Shown here in pieces: positions 49,001 to 57,767 of a stretch of DNA of 64,000 nucleotides. This DNA is from Antedon mediterranea. Its lineage: Eukaryota > Echinodermata > Crinoidea > Comatulida > Antedonidae. The position numbers and the translations under genes were made by a program. The stretch lies in NCBI RefSeq assembly GCF_964355755.1, contig NC_092670.1, positions 37,311,795 through 37,375,794 on the forward strand, read 5' to 3'. Under the pieces are notes generated by a model. It had not been told where the DNA came from and did not search any database. It saw only the letters and a list, made by a program, of their open reading frames with translations. Position 1 is the stretch's first letter; the number at the start of each line of letters is the position of its first letter.

Positions 49001-52000
49001 ATGATGCTTAGGCCTAGTCTAAAAACAACAATTATTAACATAACCTTTTCAGTCGCTCTGGTTCAGTCGTCCTGAATCGTATTATCTCGATCTCAGTAAG
49101 AATGTATCCAGTGTGGACACAACCTTAACTTAACTAATGTCTTTGTCATTAATACTTAGTGGACTTCTTGATAACTATTTTATAGATTTTGAAGATTGTG
49201 TGGAAACTGAATTTCAATGTGACAGCGGCGTTTGCATTGACAGTGGTAGCGTTTGTATTAACGATTCGTACTTGCCGCAGTGTCGAGACAAATCTCATTT
49301 ACTTGAATGTGGTATGTTCTTTATGAGTGGTTAAATTGTAAATAAATACTTTAAAACACGTACTCTTCCTACATACAACGGGTTTTTACAACCTCTTTGC
49401 AACGGCGTTAAATGCATTCACAGAGCTTCTTCCAAAATGGTTCGGACCGTTCTATTTGCCATGCCATTTGTTCTGAATTATCGTCATATACATTGTATGT
49501 GTAAAGCCTTGTCTACACTATCAAACTTCATGTGACAACAAATAGTGTAGACAGAGCTTAAAAGAATATCAATTTAGGCCTGCTCTCTTTCAAGTATAGA
49601 TACTATTAAATTATTTTCAGATGTCTTTTAAAATGATTTACTTTCAGATGATTTCGAATGTCCAGTAGGCTATTACAAATGTCAGAACTCTTATTGTATA
49701 CCAGACAAAGGACGTTGTAATGGATATGTGGAATGTAATCTCTTTTGGGATGATGAAGTTAATTGCCGTAAGTTCAGTGGCGTAATACTGGCTTGGGAAC
49801 CCTAAGTGACCCTCCAACGCTGGAGGCCTCGGGTGTTTTTAGCCTTTTTCGACATATTTTAATGCTTGCTCTTTCCTTTGGACAGGTGCCCACGTAAGAT
49901 CCGAGGCCCCTGGGTTTAGCCAGTTAGCGCCCAATGCGTAAGTTATACGTTGCGGCAAACAAGCACTTTAATAAGAAGAATAGGAACTGTATTTTAATCA
50001 GTGATTTGTAAGAAAATTGCTTTTCCATGGTCGGACATAGTAGTCTGTGATTGGACAAATATTCTGGCTATTAGTAGTAGTAGTAGTAGTGTGGATATTA
50101 ATGTGTCCGATCAGAGGCGACTAAGTCCGTTCATTGAGATGAGTGTTGCTCCATGGTCCGACAATGGTGTGCAGCAAATTAAGTTTAGAATGAATAGTAA
50201 AAATCGAGTTGTCAATGTTGCAGTTTTCATTTAAATACATTCAAGGAACACATTATTTATATTGAAGTTATGGTCTAATAAAGCTACATTACATGAAATA
50301 CTGTACTCGTAAATTAATGGAAAATTAAAAGTAGTGAGAACAGCGCTGTCTTCAAAGTGCGAATGCAGTTTAAAGCTCTGTCTACACTATAAAGCTTTAT
50401 GTGACAAAAAAAAGTGATATGTCCATATATGGATATGATGATATCATATGTCATATTTGGGCACATCACACTTTTTTGTCAAACTAGTTTGATAGTGTAG
50501 ACAGAGCTTAAGCATACAGTTTGACATTTCATTTCTGAGATTATTTCAATGCTTATCTTCATATTATTAAAATTCAAATAATTCTATATTTTTTTAGCTG
50601 GACGATGCAAAGAAGATTTTACGTATTATTCAGTTCCTGATTGCATTTGCAATGATAAAACCATCGATTGTAATGGTAGGCCTAATGTTTCAAAGACAGT
50701 CAACTTTTCTGAATTAAAACATATGAATATACTGTACGTATTTGCTTTAAATTGTTTTTGCTTACGCTTTTGTTATATAAAACAAATAATGAATGTTTTT
50801 ATATTCGTTCGATGGTACAAATAATTATTTGTAACATCGTACTCATAAAAAATCATTATTTGTATATCGAAGTAGGCCTATACCATTTCTAATAGCTTGT
50901 ATTAACTGACGTACACAACTGCAGTAGAATAGTTGTTGTTTAACATCCATTGTTTTTTTTTTCTACATCCATTGTTATTAAAAGTGTTTATAATTGTTAA
51001 TTTATTTAGGAAATTTTCTGGAACAGAAATCGAATTAACGGAAGAAACATTTATTAACGTGACGTGGGCAACAGTGCTGTAAGTATTCTAACTAATTTAT
51101 TTGTATCCCTTACTATAATGAATTTACGATAGCAATTAGCTTTCTTATAACATAGATAATTTGTTTTTTCTTTTAAACAGAGACCTAAGTCGAAACAACA
51201 TAGTAAGCGTCGGAGAGGGATATTTTAAAGACATGTTTCTTCTGCAAAACCTGTAGGTGTTTTCTTTGTGTTGGCCGAAAATTAGATCATCGTTAGTTTG
51301 CAAGTATTATTACCCGGCGGAAAGGGTCTAATCGATAGATACTCATCAACCACCATTTTGCTTTTAACTGCGAGGTGGTAATACTTGGTAGCTACGCCTA
51401 CTAATAGCTGTGTATTATTGTAGTTACCATGGAGAAATACGTTAGGATTCTCCATGGTAGAACATCAAGAGTGATATAGACACGCGTCCCTTATAAATCT
51501 ATAGGGCCTAACTAAGTGACTAACCAATGTTTATAACTATAACATTATTAGTGTCGTAGAACAGTAAGTAGCCTATTAAGCCTTAATTTAATATAACATT
51601 ATTCTTTGTAGAATATTGTCAGACAATAAAATCAAGAGGTTAAAAGCGGGAGGATTTAGAGGTTTATCTAACCTTCGACATTTGTAAGTAAAAAAGTTCA
51701 TTAAACTGTTTGTCAAATCAAAGTTCATAGTTTGTCTACAAAGCATTGGCCTAAGACGACCTAGGCTAAGTTTACGGCTTCCTCGCTGTGGTTGAAATAC
51801 ATTATAGCAGGCGGCAATGATTGTACACTGCATAGTCTGCGCGGGAGGTATTTTGTTATCCAATGAGAAGCGATCTAATATAGACATTCGGTGTGTGTCT
51901 TTAGGAGGAACCTGCTCATCAAAACTACATTATGCTAGACATAATACGTCATAGATATGTTCGCAGTACTCGCTTGCACTTTGCAATTTCTAGTGTCTTG

Positions 52001-55000
52001 AATGTTTTACTCAAATTATTTACAATTTTTAATTTATATATATATTTAGAAATCTGACGGGAAATATCATTGAGGAAATTGAAGCCGATGCTTTTTTTGG
52101 ACTGGATTCACTAACAACATTGTGAGTAAAAACGTACCTTAAAAATGTTGGTTAATGAACTGGTCTTCAAAAGATTGTCTTGTCTAATAATTTTTTTAAT
52201 GTAAAATACCATATAAAGCTTATTTGTACCATTATATTATGTATTAAATTACGGTATATAGTCTATCTATTATTATGATGTAATTTATTATATATCGTTT
52301 TCTTCAGAGACTTAAGTTACCAAAATATAAAGAAACTGCCAATAAACGCTTTTCATGGATTACGCCGACTAAGAAGTTTGTAAGTGCAAATTAAAAGCTT
52401 AACTTAATTTCAAAACATACATACACGGCTTTTAGTGCTTAAAATAACGTAGCTCTACTAAATAAAAATAATTTATTAAAGATGTATTGTCCCATGAAAA
52501 ATAATTGTTAGTATATTTTTGTTGTTAAATATGCCATTTTAATGTCACATAATAGTTATCCACTTTCACCAAAAATAGATTAAAACAAATGTATTTACCT
52601 GAAAAAATGTAATTTATAGCAAAAATAAAAGTTCAAATTGGCTGCTAGCCAATGGATTTTTTAAAACCATTTATTATGTTATTTTATAAGTGAAAACAGA
52701 CGTTTGGAACGTTAGAAAATTGCAAATGCAGACACCGATATCAATTCCTTAAAAATATAATTCCTAATGTTAAAAGAACAACAATAGTTTTTAATGTATA
52801 TTTTTGTATTCGTAATTGTATTTTATAGAAATCTACGTGGAAACCATCTCCAATTCATAGTTGCTGGAACATTTAGCGGGCTTTCAAATTTACGATCGTT
52901 GTAAGTTTTGATAATTTATATTATTGTAATTGCAATTAGAAGCGGATGTTTGTCACTCTGATGTGGCACAACATGTGTTTATATTAAAATAAAGAAGTGA
53001 AAGAGTATTAAAAAAAAGTGAAAAAATTAATATCAAATATCTCTTTGAGGGGATAAAAATGGAGGAAGCGAAACATTTCATAAGCCGTTAAAAAAAAAAT
53101 TATGATTCTGTAATCGCAATACTGTAACTCAATTGCGACTGTGTTTTATTCATTCATCAGTGGAAAATTACTTCCATTTATTGTCATTTGCATATAAAAT
53201 ATACATATATATTATGTTTGCTCTGAGATATATAAAAATGAAAAACCAGAACAATTACAAAGTGTCACATCACTCTCGTACGGTATACTGACTGATTTTT
53301 ATTTTAGGGATATTACTGAAAACAAAATTAACACAGTGGACAAAAGAGCGTTCAATGGTTTACCATCCTTACAAACCTTGTAAGTATACTTGTTCTTTCT
53401 TAAACATTGATTAAAACATACACAAGTATTTGAGTACACCGCAAGTTCAAAAGCCTATACTTTGCATAGGCGGATTAAGAACGAACTTATTATTCGGCTG
53501 TGACTCCTTAAGCAAGTTGAAGAGTGGGAAGTTAACCCTCTTTTCATATTATCATGAATCTGCACCTACAACTTTTGAAATCTTTCTAGGTACACAGATG
53601 AATATCGTTTTTGTTGCGTTTCAAACGGCGTTCCAAACTGTTTTCCTGAGCCTGACGCGTTCTCATCGTGTGACGATCTGATGTCAAATTATGTTCTTCG
53701 GATAAGCATATGGGTTTTAGGCGCAACAGCATTTCTTGGGAACCTAGTTGTCATAATATGGCGGGTGACACACAGTCGAGATAATAAGGTAATTTTGATT
53801 TGTTGTCGTTGTTTTGAAGGTTACATCGGACAGACTGGTCATTATTTAGGCCGGCCTAAGTGAACTGTTAGGTTAGGTATGCTGCAAATCTATCTTGTTA
53901 AAATAATTTGATGTATTAATTAAGATTTGGGATTTGAAGATCTTTATGATTTTGAAATTCGAAACCTTAAAGCCTAGTCACTACACTAGAAATCCTTGAG
54001 TTTGCCAGCTCATGAAAATCCCAAGTTTGGCAAGACAAAGTTGGCAAGGCAGACAAAGTTAAGAAACTTTGGCAATCTAAGAAAAGGTTTCAGAAAAAAA
54101 CAATTTTTGATAACATTTTTGCCGAGGTTTATCAATGCAGAAAGAATCAATTGCAGTCTTTGTAAGTAAAAAAGAATGGGAAAATGCCTCAATACCGTAA
54201 CTAGTGTGGACATGCAACGGCACCACAGTTTGACTAGATTTAGACAACTTAACTGAGCAGCAGCTGAGAGAACAATTATATTTGATATTTTTTCTCTAGG
54301 TACACTCGTTCCTGATTACAAATTTAGCGGCTGGGGACTTCTGCATGGGAGTTTATCTTCTAATCATAGCCATCGTGGACCTGATATACCGTGGCGAGTA
54401 CATCATCCACGACAAGCAGTGGCGGAGCAGTTTATGGTGCCATTTTGCAGGTTTCTTATCAACCTTCTCTAGCGAGCTCTCTGTGTTTAGTCTGACGATA
54501 ATAACATTGCAAAGGTTGACATCGATTCTTTTCCCGTTCCGCTCTAAGAACATGGAGCTAGGCTGGGCAATGAAGATGATGGTAGCCACGTGGCTGCTCG
54601 CAATATTCCTTGCCGTTCTACCTCTATGCGGAATTGAATACTTCGGTAATTTCTACGGAAGATCGGGTGTCTGTCTGGCGTTACACATAACGGGTGAAAA
54701 GACATCTGGGTGGGAGTATTCAGTTTTCATATTTCTTGCAATCAACTTTGTTTCGTTTATTATTATAATCGTATCGTATGTGGTGATGTTTGTTGTGGCA
54801 CGTCGCACGCAGAGAGCTGTTCGACCACAGAATCACAACGACAGTATGGCAATGCGCATGACCGTGATTGTCATGACTGACTTCTGTTGTTGGATACCTA
54901 TAATATTTCTTGGAATTTCATCGTTACTCGGTGCACCAATCTCACCAAAGGTATCTATATTTTAGGGTCTTATATCGCTTCTGTCCTTTAAGGGTACGTT

Positions 55001-56393
55001 CACACTGAGTCTGGATTTGGTCCTGTGACCGCGAGAAGAATTCGGGCTTCGTTACATTCTATTACAGAGCGCCTACAAATACTACTAGTATTATTAATTA
55101 AAAGGAAAAGTTTTAAGTTGACGTTTAGATAGAGGTGCCGAATTTGCACCTCTCAAATCGACAGGTAGCGCGTTCCAGGTCCGCGGAGCAGTGAAAGAAA
55201 AACATTGTCACCAGCTTTCCGATCGGAAACGAAAAGTACGTTTTGTACAGAATCCATAAAACATTGATGTGAACGGTTCCTTAAACACTACATCCTATTT
55301 CTAACCGGTCACCGGACCGGATTTCGGTCTCAATGTAAACATATTATGTTTATGTAGGAGATATACTATACAGCAGGCCTACACTTCTCATGGTTGAATT
55401 TCTTATTCTCTTTTCAAATACTAGGTTTACGCATGGATAGCAGTGTTTGTTCTTCCACTCAACGCGTCTGTTAACCCTTTACTTTACACGCTGTGGACCT
55501 CTCCGTACGTTCGTCGATTCCTGAAGAAGGCCAGGCCGTCATTACGCTCGCTGTCTACGTATTACACTGATACGAGGCACACGAGTGTCACAGGTATTTG
55601 ATTGCGTTACCTTGTTAAGGTCAATTTACACACAGACGAGCGGTAACGGTAATTTAAAAAACTATAGAATCTCTGTTATTCCTGTTGACCATTTACACAC
55701 AACGTGGAGCGGACGAGCGGTTTCCGCTCACTAGATATGCCAATTGATGAGATGACAAGCTTATCGTTACCACTGTGTAAATTGGCCTTTAATAACCATT
55801 CTTTTGAAGTCACATAATTGGAAAAAATACAAATGTTTGATGGAAGCGTTGATTATAAAGGTTGATGGCAGAAAGTGGTATTAGAAATTCAGATCCCAGA
55901 ACTAAAGTAAAGCTCTGTCTATCAAGCTTTATGTGACAAAAATGTGCCCATATATGGACATGATGATGTCATATCGCTACCATAATTGGGCACATCACAT
56001 TTTGTCAAACTATTTTGATAGTGTGGACAGAGCTATAGGCACACATAGCGTATACAGTTCAGATTTCTATGCAGAAAAACAATTTTTACATAAGTTATAC
56101 AAATAGCGGGAAATTCAAAAGTATTTCTGACCATGCTGTGATTGTTTCTTCCAAACAAGGAATTTTTCCAGATATAACGTTAATTTGAATTTTAATTTTC
56201 AGAACACCATCGCTCAAGTAATAATTTCAAGTTGAAAACAAGTCAAAGGTCAAAAAAGACTTCAATCAAGTTTTCGCCACCAAAGAATAATAACAGCACC
56301 ACAAAACGGATGACGGATGGAAATATCATGTCAGACGATGAACAGTGTAACAAGTTACTCTCAAGCCAAAGAAAACAAGAATCGTTTCAATAA
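34001..56393 (+). CDS. LDLa-LRR-GPCR, GRL101-type relaxin-receptor relative (LGR type C), about 24 exons
   Basis: Exons: 34001-34037, 43407-43589, 44202-44309, 44430-44546, 45513-45641, 46175-46384, 46920-47039, 47375-47539, 47883-47993, 48419-48553, 49186-49311, 49648-49767, 50598-50675, 51027-51078, 51181-51252, 51612-51683, 52050-52121, 52308-52379, 52829-52900, 53308-53379, 53590-53788, 54300-54950, 55425-55593 and 56203-56393. They join in frame to 1110 residues. Order: signal peptide (1-26); 12 LDLa modules, one partial (36-520); a Cys cap [16 protein letters not shown] (about 523-546); LRRs on 72-nt exons (about 547-708); a hinge [15 protein letters not shown]; seven helices (about 730-1020) with CWIP in helix 6 and NPLLY in helix 7; and a basic, Ser/Thr-rich tail. 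Helix 3 ends [12 protein letters not shown], so the DRY/ERY acid is Gln. Snail GRL101 has the same layout and, as I recall, about 1,115 residues; vertebrate RXFP1/2 have one LDLa. The ligand is unknown; a peptide hormone is inferred. The first exon is the least certain part. Confidence 0.85.
34302..34582. mobile_element. MITE-C copy 1 (receptor intron 1)
   Basis: Left TTATTGTCCCCC and right GGGGAACAATACATCTAT are inverted. The interior has ATGTCATTTTAATGTCACA, AGCAAACAATAGTCAAATTG and TTGTTAAAACTACAAAAT, shared with the copy at 36677. Confidence 0.7.
35471..35618. mobile_element. MITE-A copy 6, right end truncated
   Basis: Left TAAAGATCTGTCTACACTAT and interior GATGTGCCC...GGGCACATCA present; the right arm stops after CTAGTTTGATTGA without the GTGTAGACAGAGC terminus. 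Confidence 0.7.
36677..36943. mobile_element. MITE-C copy 2, most complete
   Basis: Begins TTAAAGATGTATTGTACT and ends GGGGGACAATACATCTTTAA, giving clear terminal inverted repeats of about 16 bp. Interior AATATGCCATTTTAATGTCA and TTTATTTTGTCATTTTATAA. No coding capacity. Confidence 0.8.
37001..37195. repeat. 39-bp tandem repeat, five units
   Basis: Exactly five units of ATTATATACTCTGCCATACA-ATTCGTACTCACAGTGCAG, with one substitution (GTACGC in unit 4). Such near-identity indicates recent expansion. The unit length is a multiple of three, so both strands carry repetitive open frames with no other coding sign. Confidence 0.95.
37370..37492. mobile_element. MITE-A copy 7, internally deleted
   Basis: Left TAAAGCTCTGTCTACACTAA, with an interior shortened around TGATGGTAGTAATATGCCC and a decayed right end TTTTGTAGTGTATACTC. 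Confidence 0.65.
37910..38062. mobile_element. MITE-C copy 3, left half only
   Basis: TTAAAGATGTATTGTCCCAC, AATATGCAATTTTAATGTTA and TAGTCAAATTGGCTGCCAAC are present; no matching right terminus is found. Confidence 0.65.
38758..38962. repeat. Local direct duplication of about 75 bp
   Basis: GCCGTTTATCCAATAA and CTCGCATTGTTTTATATAAG, then CAACATAAT and TTTTAATTAGTT, occur at 38770-38835 and again at 38893-38960, about 120 bp apart, with few differences. Confidence 0.75.
39353..39492. mobile_element. MITE-A copy 8, decayed
   Basis: Left TAAGCCCTGTTTACAGTGTC, interior ATGGTAGTGATATGACATCA, right AAGTTTGATAGTGCTAGCTT. Confidence 0.6.
40193..40320 (+). repeat. Dispersed repeat R3, plus copy
   Basis: CTCGCGACTCTACAGCTCAC, then GTCGGTCGG-type tandem words, AAACACTAACTCAAATTTGA, GCACGCGACTGCAGCTATGT and ATATGG. 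Shares its right half with 12191-12264 and its left half with 27105-27190. Confidence 0.6.
40358..40494. mobile_element. MITE-A copy 9
   Basis: Left TAAAGCCTTGTCTACACTAT, right AGTTTGATAGTGTAGACACG. Confidence 0.75.
41440..41742. mobile_element. MITE-B compound of two nested or tandem copies
   Basis: Left termini at 41441 (ATGCTTGGTTACCACTAG) and 41488 (AAAGCTTGGTCTCCACTAGG), right termini near 41630 (GTGTGAACCAAGCTTAAG) and 41742 (GTGGGAACCAAGCTTTA). The interiors carry ATTGACCAATCA / CATTGGTCAA inverted words. Two insertions or a local duplication explain the double ends. Confidence 0.65.
42008..42153. mobile_element. MITE-A copy 10
   Basis: Left TAAGCTCCGTCTACACTATA, right TTTGATAGTTATAGACAGAG followed by CTTAA; interior TGTGATGTGCC / GGGCACATCACA. 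Confidence 0.75.
42700..43010. repeat. 23-bp minisatellite
   Basis: About 13 units of CCCGGCACAGGTTAGGATTGAA with graded variants (CCTGGAACAGGTCAGG). It directly follows a SINE-like B-box (GGTTCGAATC, 42673) and may have grown out of that element's tail. Confidence 0.9.
44618..45262. repeat. 43-bp minisatellite in a receptor intron (between LDLa exons)
   Basis: About 15 imperfect units of ATTGCCTCTTTCCACTTTTT-CCATCTTCTGCGTTCACCAGTAG, strongly pyrimidine-biased on the plus strand. It lies between the exons ending 44546 and starting 45513, so it is spliced out. Confidence 0.85.
48271..48348 (-). repeat. tRNA-derived SINE-like element, family S1, minus copy in receptor intron
   Basis: The reverse complement reads GTGGAGCTGTGGCTTGGTGG, TTATGATGCTTGGCTACCAA and GGGTTCAAGTCCTGTC. 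Nearly the same as 8633-8725, with A- and B-box-like words. The two copies lie in unrelated genes. Confidence 0.65.
49502..49560. mobile_element. MITE-A copy 11, minimal (termini only)
   Basis: Only 59 bp: TAAAGCCTTGTCTACACTAT joined through TGTGACAACAA to ATAGTGTAGACAGAGCTTA. The middle is lost, a deletion product of the palindrome. Confidence 0.8.
49788..49948 (-). repeat. Dispersed repeat with GGCTAAACCCAGGG core, minus copy in receptor intron
   Basis: It has AGTGGCGTAATACTGG at one end and CCCTGGGTTTAGCCAG with TTAGCGCCCAATGCGTAA at the other, the reverse complement of words at 26530-26668. Confidence 0.5.
50371..50511. mobile_element. MITE-A copy 12, best-preserved termini
   Basis: TAAAGCTCTGTCTACACTAT at the left and ATAGTGTAGACAGAGCTTA at the right are almost perfect inverted repeats. 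The flanks read TTAA on both sides (overlapping the ends), suggesting a TTAA target site. Confidence 0.85.
52476..52697. mobile_element. MITE-C copy 4 in an LRR intron
   Basis: TTAAAGATGTATTGTCCCAT, AAATATGCCATTTTAATGTC, CAAATTGGCTGCTAGCCAAT and TTATTTTATAAGTGAAAAC. The right terminus is not recognisable. Confidence 0.65.
55908..56035. mobile_element. MITE-A copy 13 in the last receptor intron
   Basis: Left TAAAGCTCTGTCTATCAAGC (CACTA deleted), right TTTTGATAGTGTGGACAGAG; interior short. Confidence 0.75.
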
Positions 56394-57767
56394 CCATATC
56401 GAAAGATTTGCGCATGACCAAAAAGTCAAATAGAGCTCGGGCGCTGGGTATATATGGTGAAGCGTCACGTAAGCAAAATGCAGGAAGGGGACTTTTTTTT
56501 CAAGCGTATAAAAACCGAATAACACATCTACATTTTTCTGGGTGCATATTACATTTTGATAAAACTACGGGTACATAAAAAGTATATGGGTGCGCGCGAA
56601 ATGAAATGAACTGTGTAATTTATGCAGCCTTTATGCTGCTGCTCACAGCTAGCTACCAGCAGAAGGCATACAAGTGCTTGTTTCATATTAATAGGGCTTC
56701 GCCTAATACCTGTGTGTATTGTATAAAGTTGTTAAATATAAGGACGTAGAATAAAAGTATTTATTATTACAAATATTTACCTAACTATATAACTTGTAAA
56801 TGAATATATATATTTAAGTTTTTATGGATACAATATTATGTGAAATAAATAATTTAGAAAAACGTACTATATGTGTTGGAATATTGTTAAATGTGTGGTT
56901 ACTTGTATTAATCAAAAGGCAAATTAATTTTAAAAAAACACTGCTGTAGATATCAGTGGCTGGATCTCAACGGAGTTATTATCATTACTCACACACTTTA
57001 TAATAGAAAACTGCATTCTTCTGAGATATCCATCTTTTATTTTATTCAAAAATATGTAAATGCATCTTTCACGTTCCATAGTTCCTAGTGTCATTGTTAA
57101 TTTATGGTGGCGCACTTGAGGCTCGTAACGTTCGACACACGAACAAAACACAACACACGAAAAAACAAGACAAAATCCTGAAATAAATAACGTGTGTAAG
57201 TAAATAAATACATTGTTTTCCATTTTATGCATTGAAGTTAATTATAAACGAGAGTGGCTTCTTTGAGCTAGGCTTAATTTGTAGATATAATTAAACTAGC
57301 TAGGCCTATCCTAGGCTAGCCGCGACTCCACAGCAGGTACGGTACGAACGATTGTTTGGTAAGACTAGCCTAGGCCTAGAGGCTAGTCTCAGTCAGGACC
57401 TGTCCTAAACGTAAATTTAGGTCTAGGTCTACTAGTTTAGAGGCTTTGACGGACTTAGTCGAGGTTGTCCACTATAGTCTAGCTAGAGTAAGCTAACTAG
57501 CCCCCTACTCAATCAAGGCCAAGTTTAGACAGTATTATTACTATATAATTAGTACCATATTAGTTAGTAGACTAGAAGTCTGCGCTTTGGTCCCACACCG
57601 CACTGCCTGTGCTGCTCTGGCTGGCAATACCACAAACAAATGAGTATCTCTGGTGGTTAGTAATGGTATCATCATGCATGGCAAGCCGAATAGGCCATGA
57701 TTACAGACAGACACTGGTTTATATTCTTTACACTTACAGGCTCATTGTGTGATTATTCATTTATGTG
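56394..57767. other. Receptor 3'UTR and MED30 upstream region
   Basis: No gene seen. After the receptor stop come an AT-rich 3'UTR-like stretch and then 57270-57540, a GC-richer tract full of CTAGGCCTA/CTAGCTAG words like the one in IQCC intron 1. The MED30 promoter must lie here; no TATA box is evident next to the start. Confidence 0.45.
56750..56755 (+). terminator. Candidate polyadenylation signal of the receptor gene
   Basis: AATAAA about 360 nt past the receptor stop; further AATAAA words near 56840-56850 are alternatives. Confidence 0.35.

Noticed and set aside
51010-51078. Alternative upstream acceptor at 51009 for the exon ending 51078
   Set aside because: Using it brings an in-frame TAA after nine codons, whereas the acceptor at 51026 joins the Cys cap to [12 protein letters not shown] in frame.
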